From contig JAPWGK010000011.1 of the NCBI GenBank assembly GCA_029641185.1, positions 62,001-126,000 of the forward strand: a DNA stretch of 64,000 nt, given 5' to 3'. The notes under the pieces were generated by a model that was given only the letters and a program-made list of their open reading frames with translations, did not search any database and was not told the origin of the DNA. This document shows, piece after piece, positions 23,032-36,030 of this stretch. Source of the DNA: Pseudofabraea citricarpa. Taxonomy: Eukaryota; Ascomycota; Leotiomycetes; Helotiales; Dermateaceae. Position 1 is the stretch's first letter. Each line of letters opens with the position of its first letter. The position numbers and the translations under genes are program-made.

Positions 23032-26000
23032 ATGGCTCGGCCTTTCTCTGGTCCAACTCCAAATGATGAGGTGATCGACCTCTGCTCGGAAGATGAGCAC
23101 CCAGCATCGCCAAATATCCAGGTCAAGAACCGTGTCTTTTTGAGTCTCATTGATGATGATGATGATGATTCTGAACCCCCAGCTTCGCGGCGGCAGGCCA
23201 ATAATGGTCAACGACACAACTCTAGCCGACTTTCTGGAGGTGCGTTATCAAGAAGCAAATCTGGTGTTTCGAAACAGTCAATGCCACTGCAGAGTCCACT
23301 TCAGAAACATAGCCAAGGATCGCCATTTTCTGGGAAAAAGAGGCGTTCTAGCAATGTTTCGCGATCTACTTCTGTATCCTCAAACAACCGCAATGTCTTG
23401 AAGACTAAAGCCTCAGGCCCTGGATCTGCATCTAAACCCAACCCGGTTGAGATTGAGGATTCCGAAGAAGACCGAGATACTTCGAAGAATAACTTTGGAA
23501 AAAGAATCCGATCAAAGGTGTCGAGTTCCATGCCCGGGAAAAGTTCAGATGATGAAGAAATGCCCCCACTCCAAAAACTGCCGAGCAAAGGTGGTGCCTC
23601 CTGGACTGGCTCTGTGAACCGCAAACAAGCATCTAAAACTAAACCTATGCTCGATGATGACTCAGATGGAGATTTACCCCCCCTGGAAAAAGTCATTAAG
23701 CAAAGTGCTTCTCAATCCAGCACCACGAAGAAGAACTCGATATCAAAATCCAAGAATAACCTCCACAATAACTCAGCGGACCAATTCGGTGATGATATCT
23801 CGCCGACTAATGGTCGTAGCAGGTTATCTGCTTCTCAATCAGATCCATCAGCAGTAAACACGGCCAATTCAAGATCAGATCGTCCAGAATCTCCTGCTGT
23901 TTCTGTGAGTCTGCGCATTCCTCATTCTCGGCTTTCACAACCTCAGTGTACGCCAGGAAATGACTCCTCTCCATCCCGACAAAGAAGAATTGTACCAAAA
24001 ACAGTGAACGAGATTAAGAGTTGGTTAGAAGAGTATATGGTCAAACTGGAGAATGAGCACTCAAGAAACTGTATAATGGCTTTACGACGTGCCCGAACCC
24101 ACGCGCTGCAGGCTAGACGAACCCCTAAAGATGAAGTCTCGCCTTTTGCATCAATGACAAGTGTCCAGATTAAACAGGGCGAGCGGCTTGTTGCTGGAGT
24201 CTCGACTACAAAGATAGCTTCATATGTAAGTTGCACGAAAACTGCAATCTTAACTTCAGCTAATGTCGAACAGGCTTATCGCAAAAAGGTTAATAGAACG
24301 TACAAACAACTAATGACGACTCCGGCTTTAGGTGAGGTACCACGGGTACCAAAGTATAATCATCATACTGCTGTCAGAGGAAATGTCTTAGAAGGCGATG
24401 ATGACAAGTTGAAATACATTCCATTTTTTGACGATGTAGACGGCTGTCATGACAAAGTAAAGGAAGCTGCTGCACGAAAGCTGGAGAGAGATTTGCAAGA
24501 GCACCACGAACAGAACGTTTCAGCATCTAGTCGAGAATCAGAAAGAGATTTACGCAGCCAATACTGCCTGGTAGCTTTACTACAACAGCTCCGAGGCATT
24601 TGTGATTTGCAGAGCATCACAAACCATGTGCTCCGACGCAAAAGCAAAGAATCGGGACTTGATAAAAAGCAAACAGCAATATTGCTTGATATTCTTAATA
24701 CCCCAAACAAATTACCTCAAGAAAATGAGGTCGCAGGCAATGTTTGCGCAGCGTGGGAGAGCATTTTTGGCTTTGGTCTCCAATACATTGTTCTCAAGAG
24801 AGATCGAATTACAGATATTTTGGAGTTGAAGGAAGAGCAAGTTCAGGAAGAATTAGTACCAAGTATGCCAAATCCAAATCAGGTCATTGGCACATACACA
24901 GATATGTGCTGTATAATTTGCAACACTATACATTGCCAAATACATGGTGGATATCATGATAAAGATAACGACAATGATGAGTCTAGCATGGACTTGGACG
25001 AGGATAAAAAATCAAAATTCCAATATCGTCAGCATATTGTCATGCTCTATGATGAGACAGTACAAAGGCATGACAGAAGAGTAATAAATTGCAAAGGTGG
25101 ATTAGACAATGACTCTACTCTAGAAGTTGGTCCATGTTCTGATCTATGCCACTTGAACAAAGATCGTATGGAAGAAGATTTTGAATGGCCTGAAGAGACG
25201 ATAGGAATTCTCAAAGCACTTACCGTCAGCAGAGTGCCTAAGGCATATGAAGCAAAGCGATCCTGTTATCTTGCATTTGCTTTGAACCGGCCCTGCTGGC
25301 AAGTTCATAAAGAAATGCAAAATATTAGTCCGAGAGAGCCACAAGCAAATATTCCCATTAGGTCTCGACTGAATGCAATGGAATGGAAAGATAATAAAAA
25401 GTGGTACGACAACGAAACAAAAACACTCCGAGAAAAATGGTGGTCACAGTGGACAGATGCTCATGATCATCAGAAGCGAGGTCATCCGGAGCCGGTAAGT
25501 AATACATATTCCGGTTTCCCAAACAAAACCTGATTCAAATAGTGTCTTCATGAGGGTCCTTGTGGCAAAGGTTGTCCTTGCTATGAGCAGAATCTCCTTT
25601 GCGAGTTTTACTGCGATTGTACGTCTTCTTGCACTCGCAAATTTACTGGCTGTTCTTGTCACTCTAGAGGTATCAATTGCGCAACAGAAACCTGCATATG
25701 CATTCAGATGAATAGGGAATGCGGACCAGAGTGTTCGGATTGCGGAGCTATTGAACGACTCGATCCATCCAACAAGTATAACGATAAGCTCTTTACAACT
25801 GGCTGTCAGAACATTGTATTACAGCGAGGTGTAGGCAAGAAAATATTTGTTGGTGAAAGCATGATAGAAAATGCAGGGTATGGTCTTTACATAGGCGAAA
25901 CAGCAAAAAAGGGCGACTTCATTGAGGAGTATGTTGGCGAGGTAAGTATTCACAACCTAAGTCTTGTCTTCAAAATTGATAAAGTATAGGTCATTACTTG

Positions 26001-26628
26001 GAGCGAAGTTGCACGGCGTGGTATCCATAACGGTCTCAAGGAGACGTCTTACCTATTTGATCTCAACAACCAAGGAGCCATTGATGCAGACAGACAAGCC
26101 AACAAAACAAGATACATCAACCACGGTGATGACAAAGACCCTGCGCGTAATTGTGAAGCAAAGATCCTGTGGGTGAGAGGCGAACACCGCATAAAATTTA
26201 TCGCCTCACGACCTATCAAAGAAGGCGAAGAACTACTCTTCGACTACGGCGAAGAGTTCATCACCAAGACGGGTCTTGACAAAAAGCTCCCGGAGTCAAA
26301 GAAAAGTCGTACTCGAAAAGTCTTGGAGGATGCAGTGGGTGCTGAGAAAGCGCTCGACGACATCGAAGGAGGAGGAGCTATCCGAGCAGGTCGTGGAGGA
26401 CGAGGCAGAAAATCCCGAAAGATTGCCAAGCCTGCGCGGGTTAAAGATCTGGCCCTTGATGACGAGGATCCGGATCCAAATTTTGTCGCGTCAGGAAATA
26501 GAGAGGTCGAGGAGGCGAGTGAACCGGTTGTTAGCGAGGAAGAAGATGAAGAAGAGGAGGAGGAGGAAGATATCATCTCAATGGTGGGCAAGAGGAAGCG
26601 GATTGTTCCTGCCAGATATCGGAAGTAA
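23032..26628 (+). CDS. KMT6: PRC2 histone H3K27 methyltransferase, E(z)/EZH2/KMT6
   Basis: join(23032..24225, 24274..25494, 25543..25941, 25990..26628), about 1150 aa. Catalytic subunit of Polycomb repressive complex 2, trimethylating H3K27 in silent chromatin. The first 320 residues are Ser- and acid-rich, probably disordered, with a repeated DD..PPL.K motif. A central region (about 340-800) precedes a Cys-rich CXC/pre-SET block encoded from 25543 (CGKGCPCYEQNLLC, CDCTSSC, CSCHSRGINC). The SET domain follows (about 895-1035): GYGLYIGE, FIEEYVGEV, RYINHGDD.., NCEAKI and ELLFDYGEEF. The C-terminal extension is Lys/Arg-rich and then Glu-rich. The first intron (24226-24273, 48 bp) has donor GTAAGT, a GCTAATG branch-like site and acceptor ACAG; it is in frame and stop-free, so retention would insert 16 residues. 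The SET sequence order and the CXC block exclude SET1, SET2 and SUV39 types. Confidence 0.93.
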
Positions 26629-27355
26629 GTGAGGAAAAGATGACTTTGTTTGAGTATGGAAAATTATTTGTAATGGGTCCCAAAACATCTCTTCGGCTTT
26701 GTTGGTACAGAGAGTAGTTGGTTGGTATACCCTTTGGTATGTACTCAGTTTCTTACCGCAGGAATAAAATACAACCATTTTTATCATTCTCAACGCGGAT
26801 CCCTATTTCGCAACTACGAACCACACCTAGTACGAAGAAAAAGAAAAGGAAATAGTAACAGAAGTGAAATTAATGAGGAAACCTGCATTTGATAACAACG
26901 TGAGAATAACGGTCATCCAATATCTTTAGAGAGGGCAGGCAGCAGGCGATTACCAAGCTAAGAATCCATGGATTTTTAAATATATACCTAACAGAGACTC
27001 TCCCTTATGCTCCTAAGTCCTACCTGTCTCCTTTTGCGCCTTATTATATTTGGGCTTCTGCGAGTTTGCGAGATAGTTTGGCGGTCCATAATTTGGGCTA
27101 TCTGAGTAGGTAGGTACTTCTCACACGATTGAAAACCTCAGGAATGTTGAACTCAAAGATTCTAGATTGAGTATTCACCCAGAGATCACTTGTGAAAACC
27201 AGGGACGAGTAGCGATTCCCGAATGCATGCATGGATGGGGAAGATAAGCACTTTCCAGAAATCTACCTATACGTGTTTCTTTCTACGGCTGTCACATCTC
27301 GGTACAGAAACTCTCGAGACCCCACCAATCATCAAGACCCTCCCTTCATTCAACC
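26629..27355. other. Convergent 3' spacer
   Basis: About 730 bp between the converging KMT6 and amidohydrolase genes. Nothing coding is recognised; it should hold the two 3' UTRs and polyadenylation signals. Confidence 0.5.
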
Positions 27356-30300
27356 TCAATCCGACTCCGGCCAGCAACTCACGACCTGCTTATCCTGCCC
27401 ATCAACCGCCATAACCACGCTAGCACCAAACTGCAACGGATCACCCTCGTAGACGACGAAATCCCTGGTTGCCTCATCGACCTCGAGGCCGAGGATATCC
27501 TCGATGTTCCTCGACACGAGGTTGACGGCTGCATGGCTAGAGAGCCCTGCATACTTGGATGCCCATGCGGCTTCGATGGCTAGGTTTTGGATGTGTGAAT
27601 CGCCTGGTTGGTTGAGCGTGTTAGTGGGTGACGCTGTTAGAGAGGAGAGGAGGGAAGAGAAGAGGAGCGGTTAGCGAGGGGAGACGTACTGAATGCTGCG
27701 ATGGCGATACCGAACTTGACGCCTGCGTCGCTTAGGATTTGAGCGGGGGAGAGAGTCAGAGGTGGCCCTGTTAAAGTGTCGAGCTTCTCGAATGTATCCG
27801 GAGCGCCGCGGAAGGAGGTTAGGATTACGGGAATCTTGGCGGCTGCTAATTCTGTTGCTACCTTTATTTGTGGATAAGTTAGTCACGACAGGTTTTGATT
27901 GGACTTTTATTTTTGGGTTATAAGAGACGGGAAAGGAATCACTTACGTGAGGTAAGCCACTTCCGCCCTTCAGGATCATATTGATAGCCGGGAAGTCTTG
28001 TTTGATCTTGATGAGTTGCTGGATATCATACTGAATAAAAGTATTAGAGATTAGCTTTCGCAAAATACCTATACAAGTGGTTTGTTGCGACTCACATGAT
28101 TCTCGACATAGATCACAAGCGGGAAGGTGCCATTTGCTACTTTGCCATAGATGTCATCTTTACCGGCTGATGTCGTCAAAAGTTTTCGAAGTTTGCCAAT
28201 GGCTCCAGAAATCGTCTCAGTACCAGGAGTATCTAGAAATACAGCAAATTAGTTTCAAAGTTTAAGCATAGGATGGATGTTGGGGGAGATACCTTTTGAA
28301 GTTTGGCCAATTGAGATATGTAAAGCAACATCCTCTTGAAATATTCCTCCATCTAAGAGTGTCTTCTTGCCACTTGTCTTGATGCCAACACTCACTCCAC
28401 TAAGGAGACCACTGGCCTCCTCACCACCAGACATGGGTACCGTGATGGCTTTGGTCACACCTCCAAGCCTTGCACGAGCAAAAGCTCGTCCCTCGAGATG
28501 AACTCCGTACTTTGCGTAGACGAGATTATCTGCGTCTAGGATATCAACCTTCTGACTGACGGTTCCATCGCCAGTGCTTGATTCGGCAACGATTTCGCTG
28601 AGACCAAGATTCGCTGATAGCGCAGTTAATCCAGGTAAGACGTGGCCGTTCTCGAGTTGAACAATTGATCCGCCTGCACTTGCTGAGAAACAATCTTCTT
28701 CAGAGCCGAAACAAGAGATTTGGCCGCCATTGAGAACCATAGTAAGGTTATTACCTGCGTCAGTCGATTGCATTCCGGACTGTTGAAGATACGATTTGTT
28801 GATACCTTTGATGACGACTTTTGCACCTGGTGCCTCGAATTGAGCGCAAACCTCAGTCTTAGCATCAGCAGAGAGAACTTTTCGCATGGCTGGCTTTACT
28901 ATGTTGGTGGCTTCCTGTGGTTTGACCTTTGAGAGACTTTCTTCAACTTTGATCGGATCCAAAGTCGCCCTGCCATCAATATAGACCTGCAAAGGTGTTG
29001 CACCGACAGAAAGTGGATGTGAGTCCCATACGACAAGATCGGCATCATATCCTGCTCTCGCATATCCTACTCGATGATCAATCTCGAGAGATTTAGCAGG
29101 TACACTGGTGACAGACTGCAAAGCAAGATCTTCTGGCAATCCAAAAGAGTGACCGTTGGCAGCTTGATAGCTTGACTGAAAGTTAGTCTTGAAATATGGA
29201 ACAGATTTCAGTACTTACAGCAAGTATTTAGCATTCGTCTCTTCCATGCCATGATCCTAGGATAATATAAGCAGAAAATATGTAATGGCTTGCGAATAAA
29301 TTACCGATTTGTAGGCAATGGGTACTCCATGCTCAGCCAAAATCTTGCCCGCCCATAGACTTGCTTGATAAGCTTCTTTCTTGTACAGACTAAAGTCAAA
29401 GAATGTCGCCACTGTAATGTTTCTATAAGTATAGATTAGTGACGAGCTTCAGCTACTATATCTTGGCTATAACTTTGGTACAGGCTATGTACTCAGTAAT
29501 AAGAATTTATGACTTAGAACAACAATCAAGTTTAAAGAAATTGACATGATGGCTAGGAATTAGTGTTCATCCGTAACGAAACGATTCATATTCCCCAAGA
29601 ATCCAAAAGAAAACCTTGACTCACTCTCCACTTTCTTTCAGCATCTCCGGTACTTTCCATGCATCTAAAGCATGGTGAAATGCTTGAATCCGGAAATTGA
29701 ATTCCTTGCTGTGCTGGATCATGTCCCAGAAGTCCTCGGTTTCGTAGCAGTGGATATTGATACCCATTTTCCCGCGGAGCATTGCAAGAGAAGAGTCAAA
29801 CTTCAACGACTTTGGCAGGCCACCATCGGCTGTGAGCTCGGCTATGGCTGCAACATCACCACTCGATTGGACCACGGCAGCAGTTTTACACCAAGTCTCT
29901 TGCTTTTCTAGCAATTCCTTGGCTTTTGACATATGCTCTCGGAATAGCCAAGCGTTACCCATACGTGTGTGAGAGTACACTCTGGATGGATTTTCTCCAC
30001 AAGCCATCCTATAAGAAAGTTAGTGGGAATTTAGTGCAAGTAATAAGTATCCGTGTGACATCGATATCCGGCCACCTTGAAGCCAACAACATTCAAAACC
30101 CAAATTTTGAGAATTGACTTACTTCATATATCGACGGCGTTCCGCTGCAGGTACGCCATGCTCGAGCAAGATTTCTTCGACAACTTCTTCTCCATTTGGT
30201 CCACTTCTCAATAAATTCTTGACTAGATACCCTTCTCCGCCTATGATATTAGCCGATCCTGGAAGAATCAACGAAGATGTGACACCTCCGGAGGCGATGA

Positions 30301-30937
30301 TGGTTGTTGCGACATCGTAAGCATGAATACCATCAACTGCTCGCACAAAGGGAGTGAGGGCGCCAAAATCATCTGATTCCATTTCATTAGTATCATCGAC
30401 ACCATTGAGAGCAGGCCAGTTCCCATCAAGATGATGAGAGTGCATATCAATCAATCCCGGTGTGACATATTTCCCGTTCAAATCCAACACCTTGGCATCC
30501 GTGATCTCGACATGAGATTTCGAAGCCGTGGATACGGAAACGATGACACCCTTCTTGAAGACTATATCCACAGGACCTTTCACAAATGACTCGCCATCAG
30601 ATAGCGTTGCGTTGCGGAGTACGATTGTCTCATTTTGTCCACTTGAAGGGTTCCATCGAGGATTCTCTCTAGTGGACGAGACTGGGAACGAATACTGAGC
30701 AAGCGGGGCACTAAATTCTGCACATTGTTCTAGACCGGCATTGAGGCGTTCCAATTGAAGTTGAGAGACGGCCAGCGCCTCAGGAGTTGGACGGGAAATG
30801 TACCTGGGGAGGAGTGAGAACTGGATATACAAGATGATGGCAATAGCTGAGACAATTGATAAGGGCACTTTTGAGCGGCGCTGCCGTCGAGGCTTATATG
30901 GCGGGAGCGGCTTGGGCAGATCCATTGTTTTCGACAT
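27356..30937 (-). CDS. Membrane-anchored amidohydrolase-superfamily protein
   Basis: Complement of join(27356..27603, 27690..27861, 27947..28030, 28096..28232, 28293..29170, 29219..29256, 29305..29422, 29625..30008, 30123..30937), about 957 aa, nine exons, all phases consistent. A type II anchor: a short basic N-terminus is followed by a hydrophobic span (about 26-45). The metal-dependent amidohydrolase core has YVTPGLIDMHSHH (metal-binding His residues, about 175), GGVTSSLILPGSANIIGG, and the late metal-site element IAYKSDH (about 438), then TSVPAKSLEIDHRVG and ADLVVWDSHPLS. A second, diverged portion (about 530-957) continues to the C-terminus. Fungal proteins of this shape are often placed near CE9 deacetylases or imidazolonepropionase-like enzymes; the substrate is unknown. 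The acceptor at 29170 needs a CAAG site and the one at 27861 an AAAG site, both uncommon but required by the frame. Divergent from a Zn2Cys6 gene. Confidence 0.85.
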
Positions 30938-31286
30938 GTTTTCACCAATTTCAAAAGCAGATTATTGTCAGTTTGTTTATGCTCATGTCGCCATTGATGG
31001 GGGAGAAAGCTTAATTGGAATTGCCGACCTCTTCTGTCTTAGTTGCCACTTGACACTCCTGCCGCTAACCACATCAGGTGCGCCGCTGCGACGACGATAG
31101 CAACAGTTTCCGATTGCATGGCTAGCTACCATGATACATGAGTATTGAAAAGTACAAACTCCATAATTGTTGTGACCAGATCCAACTATTTAAACCCGCA
31201 GCCAATTCTTAATTAAAATCTTGCTTGTTCTCAAGAAATCAAAGATTATCTTGTCTTGATATAATAAGAGAAACGTGTATAGCAAT

Positions 31287-31292
31287 CACGTG
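31287..31292. promoter_or_regulatory. CACGTG E-box in shared amidohydrolase / Zn2Cys6 promoter
   Basis: ATCACGTGAT palindrome in the 543-bp gap between the two divergent genes. It fits a bHLH (Cbf1-like) site and is the strongest motif I see in this promoter. Confidence 0.4.
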
Positions 31293-31480
31293 ATATCAGA
31301 ATGGATTTCCAATCAGATTACCCGATGCAGTGCATCGGGTGCTGTGCCGTTGTCTAAGAGGCTCTCTTATCGTACAGGGATAGTAAGATGTAAATTGCCT
31401 GTCGTGTGAAAAAGGCCGCCGAGAAGGCTCGCGACATCGTGTCATGAAGTTTATTGCAGATTGGTCTCAGAGGCATCAAT

Positions 31481-33578
31481 ATGTATGCTCCATGCCCACC
31501 GCGGCCGAAGAAGACAAGTATTGTCCGCACAAGGACTGGATGTTCTATGTGCCGTACCAAAAGACGCAAGGTGAGCCTCTATCCCAGCCTTAGCGACAAG
31601 CTCCAAGTTGACTCCCTCTCGTGTATAGTGCGATGAGGCAAAACCGAGCTGCAACCGTTGTATGCGGCAGGGTGTTTCCTGTGACTATTCTCAGCCCTTC
31701 ACCTTTCTTGACACCACATCAGTGACCAAGAGGCGGGCCGAGAGAGATCAGAGCAAAAAGTCGGCGTCTCTGCAAGGACGAGCACGTAAAGCAGAACTTC
31801 TGGAATTCACAAGTAACAGCATAGGCCAAGAACTGAGTGATAGCAGCGGTAGCTCTCTTGAGTATTCAGCTTCTCCGGACAAGTATGAAACGACTGACTC
31901 GTCTACTTCGACGGGCTGGTCATCAGCCGGATCCTTTCAAATCAAACCAGAAGCCTACTCTCCAGAGAGCTCCTCGTCAGATGATTACACAGGCTCTTGG
32001 AATTCCAGTTCATCTCAAGAGCATGCAGAATGGGAACTAGTTACAAACTCACACTTCCAAGAGCCATCTTCAACCACCATCTCCAGGTTCAATTTTAAAT
32101 CCGGTCTGCCGTTTACCAGCATATCAGAGAGGAAATATCTGGCCCATTTCAATAATTTTGTCTCAGATCAACTGCCAGTAGAATTCCAAAGTTCGAAAAA
32201 AGTGGCCATGGAATGTCTTATGCTGCGAAGTACCATCTTAGCGCTCTCCGCCTCGAATCTGTCACTGCTCGAAGCCAACAGGAGGGATGTTTCACAGGGA
32301 GGGATTCACAAGAATCAGTTTGTTCGCCAATCAGATCATAGACAACGAGGACTCAAATATTACAATCTGGCAATCCATTATTATTCCCGAGGTCCGTTAG
32401 GTGAAAATGTATTGTCAAATTCTCGCCTCGCCACTTCAATACTGATGGCACATTTCGAGTATGAGTCCGGTTCAGCAGAAGGCTTCTTTGCCCATGTACG
32501 TGGTGCTGATGCACTCGTGCTTGCTAAACACACACAAATTGCTCAAACTTCCAACGGCAGAGATGTTCTCTCATGCTGGGCAGGTCTACATGCGAGGCAC
32601 GACCTTATGATGTTACCTTTCCGTACGCTGAACGTCGAACGAGAGCTCATGTCTAACCGGCCAGAAGACTCCAAACTGGTCAGTCTCATCCAAACATACG
32701 GGAATGCGCACGCCAAGCTTCTGAAATCTATGGCGGATGCGTATCGTGTGATGCAGAGGATCCATCTCGTGCGATGTATGCGGCGCAGCGGAGAGGATTC
32801 GACTTCGACTCTAAGGCGATGTCTAGACTGGTACAGTAAGCACTGGAACTTCCCGTTCTCGTTCGATATAAATCTCAGTGACCAAGAGCACGAGAGGTTT
32901 GCCGAGGATGAAGATCTCATGAGGTTTATGGCTCATCTCAGATTAGAGATGGATGTGTGGCACGAAGCGCTACAGCCTGAAAACCTACCTCTTGAAAGTT
33001 CAACTCCGGTACCATTAGATGCGGATCCTAACAGGCACCCGCTGAAGTTCCGGACGCCTGGTGCAGCAAGGGACTATGTATTTTACGCATTGACGCAGCT
33101 CATGGCCAGCGAAGAAGTTCTAAGCCTATCGTCGAGCACCTCAGTTGGGATATTAACGGGACCAGCTATGAATCCATGGGCCCACTTAGTTCTGCGCTGC
33201 ATCGCAGGTTTAGACTTTAGCCCTCTAGAAGTGAGCCCGTATTCTGTCAACGTTATCAACATGCTACGTTGTCTTAGCGAGAGCCCACCTAGCAGAGCCG
33301 TTCTGAAAGCACTTCTGGAAGGGCCTGTCGCGCGGCTGGAGAAAGAAGTGGTTATGGAGCCTCTCCGAGTAGACTTGGCCCTGATCAATAGAACATTCAG
33401 CTTCAAGTATGAGCAGGTGATGAACGACAAAGCTGTTTTGCTCCTGCACGTTTGGCATACACTGGAGTCGGAGTCCACTTTACGAGATTATAAGCCGGAG
33501 ATATGGGCGGCTGTTCATGGGAGGTATGTTGGAGGGCCTGGTGGGCCATTGTTTAGCGAGTTTGTGCAGATTCCTTGA
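31481..33578 (+). CDS. Zn2Cys6 transcription factor
   Basis: join(31481..31570, 31629..33578), about 679 aa. The N-terminal binuclear zinc cluster has six Cys at residues 21, 24, 31, 38, 41 and 48 (CX2CX6CX6CX2CX6C), split by the intron exactly before the third Cys, a common position in this family. The following residues (about 50-150) are Ser-rich and probably disordered. The remaining 500 residues are helical and resemble the fungal-specific transcription factor domain of the Fungal_trans_2 type (YLAHF, LMLRSTILALSASNL, AHFEYESGSAEGFFAHVRGAD, CWAGLHARHDL). It should act in the nucleus on CGG-type half-sites; the target is unknown. Divergent from the amidohydrolase, so local regulation is possible. 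Tail-to-tail with the carboxypeptidase (155 bp apart). Confidence 0.9.
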
Positions 33579-33733
33579 ATGATTATATTTATAGCGGTAT
33601 TGTGCGAGTAGAGATCAATGAGTATGAATATATATGAAATGAATTCTTTCTATGACAACCATAAGTAGCCTTGTAGACTTCACAATGTGCCCGATAATTG
33701 CTTTCGATTGATTGTGAATACAAGCATCAAAGC

Positions 33734-35556
33734 TTAAAATGGACAAGCGTCAGAAGGTCCATTAATCCAACAATCAATAATCCACGCAACGGCCTCCGGC
33801 TCATCACCAGGTGAAGTGTGTCCGGCTTCATCAACCGTAACAAAACTCAGCTTGCCCGCGCTTTTGACCTGACCACCTTTCACTTCAGTCTTTTGTTTAT
33901 CAACTGATTGAGATTTAGAGTCAGAAGGATAGAACCAGTTGACAAAAGGCATTATTCTGAACAAGGCCTGTTTCGACCAGGCCGTCTCTTCCCAAGCACG
34001 TTTATTGCCTTCGGTGTTGCTAGATATTCAGTCAGCTTAGTTCAGTTCAATTGAGGTCGGTGGGGAAAAAAGGGGGAGCACAAACACAAGCGAGTCATTA
34101 TTTCCATTAACAACCAGGACTCTCGTATCCATGTGATCCAACACATACTGCACCTCTCTCGTGGTTGGAATAGTACAATCACCACCAATACACCATCTAG
34201 CACCCAGTTCGAGATTAGCACCAGAATAGAAGAAATCCTCGGGCATGCCGATCGCGTTCAAGACCGGAGGCTGGTTGAGATAAACGCCAATGGTGCCATT
34301 GGCGAAATCTTCACATAGAGGTGGATCCTTGACACAGACTTTACGATCATCATATGGATCTCTACCACCAACATAGACATCCCGGAAAAACCACTTGCCG
34401 ATCTTCTCCTCGCAGAATGTCATGGCGTACAGGCAGAGATTCGGATCGTACGAATCGACGCACTTGTTGCCGAGGGCCTCGCATGCGGGCAGATCTTTTT
34501 CGATGGCTGCACATGCCGTCTCGTTGAATCCGTTGGGTTTGTTTAGTACGCCGTGTTCGTCACGAGTACAGAAGTGATCGTAAAGGCCTCCAACGGTCGA
34601 CGTGACCATATTGGTGACTGCATCGACGAGAACGATGGATTGGATAGGTACGGGAAGATGATCCTTCGCTTGCGCCTTCTGGCGTTCTCCCATATACTTT
34701 GTGAAGTATGGGATGTAGTGACCCGCAAAAGACTCGCCCGCGATGTGGAAAGGGGGCTCAGCAAATTCAGGGAATACCTCAGTGAAAAACCGTACAAGGA
34801 ACTTCTCGAAATCCACGGCAGATTCGAGAAGTGTGGTTGGCCCGCCTTCGGAACTGCCATTCACAGTTGAAAATCCCACAGTGGCTGGTTGGCTATTGAG
34901 GATTATGTAAACTCTGGATTTTAACTTTTGATAAGGCAGGACTTACTCGATAAACAGCATATTCGCATAGTTACTCCAGCTATACGGGTTGAAATTCGTT
35001 CCGTTGCCAAACTCATTCACGAGACAAGGTCCAATCTCCCGAAAGAGACCGAACAGAGAGGAACCTCCTGGTCCTCTATAACAAGCCCCAGTAATTCTTC
35101 CATCAGCCGTTGCACCACCCAAAACACAATCGGAAACAGAAAAATCTGAAGATTCCTTACCCGTTAAGCCAAACCACAACTGGGTCCTTCTTGGCATCAT
35201 TCCGACTTTCAAAAAACCCTAGAATTTCAAATTAGTCTCAATCCTTATCGTATTACCTCACCTTGTGTCTTTGTAAAAACTATGAAATCATACATACAGA
35301 AGAATAGCGACTTCTCTTCAGAGACATCAATAGAGCCCGTCCATTGTCTCGTCCCCGCATGACAGAGATCTTCCTTTTGCTCCTTGACCCAGAAACCCTT
35401 TCCATCACCTTCTACTCGATCGTGCTGGTGTTGATTCTCGTGGGTAACAAGATCCTTTAGGTTGAGGGGAATTTGTTGACGAGCAGATGGGAAGAAAAGC
35501 GGGGTACAGAGCACGGATGTGATGAGAAGATTTATTATGATTGGGATGTTCATCAT
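33734..35556 (-). CDS. Secreted serine carboxypeptidase (peptidase family S10)
   Basis: Complement of join(33734..34019, 34086..34892, 34947..35075, 35161..35218, 35298..35556), about 512 aa, typical for S10. A signal peptide covers about 1-20. It removes C-terminal residues from peptides at acidic pH in the vacuole or outside the cell. Motifs: VVVWLNGGPGGSSL (oxyanion region, spanning an intron), [22 protein letters not shown] with catalytic Ser at about 203, [13 protein letters not shown] carrying the catalytic Asp, and [12 protein letters not shown] with the catalytic His. Family members usually have GESYAGHY, so Phe replaces Tyr after the Ser. Several Cys could form the family's disulfides, and several NxS/T sites suggest glycosylation. 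The last intron uses an uncommon donor (GTTTGT). Two ATGs are adjacent at the start; the first was used. Confidence 0.92.
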
Positions 35557-36030
35557 CTTGAGACAATTGAATCGCAGCGTAGTGATACAAACAGAGTGAG
35601 TAAGTGATGTTGGTTTGTAGTTTATCAGGTGTGTAAGTACGTACCTACACAAGGTACCGATGGCAGGTTCTTTTGCTCTGATTTGACTTCGTCATCCGAT
35701 AACGTCGTGGTTGCGCACCCAATTAGGAATGTAATACGTCTGACCTGTTCGGTCCCATGTCAGACGGAATCAACTTACACCGATCGTTGCGAATACCTCC
35801 AGATATGGTAGCACCAAGTATTAAAAACCAGCTCGCCCTGAGCACCAAGGTTTAGGGAATGCTCATTCGTATAAATATCCCTAGCTACCTAGGTGGTATG
35901 CGTTTGATCTTAATCCTTCAGAACTAGACAACCCCACCAACACCAAACACTGTCATGGTAATCATAAATAAGTTGCCAAAATGCCCTTCCAACACCGGCC
36001 CAAACACGAAAACCTTTATAACCGATCCAC

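Noticed and set aside
26491..26591. Poly-Ser antisense frame over the KMT6 tail
   Set aside because: Reverse complement of a poly-Glu/Asp run.
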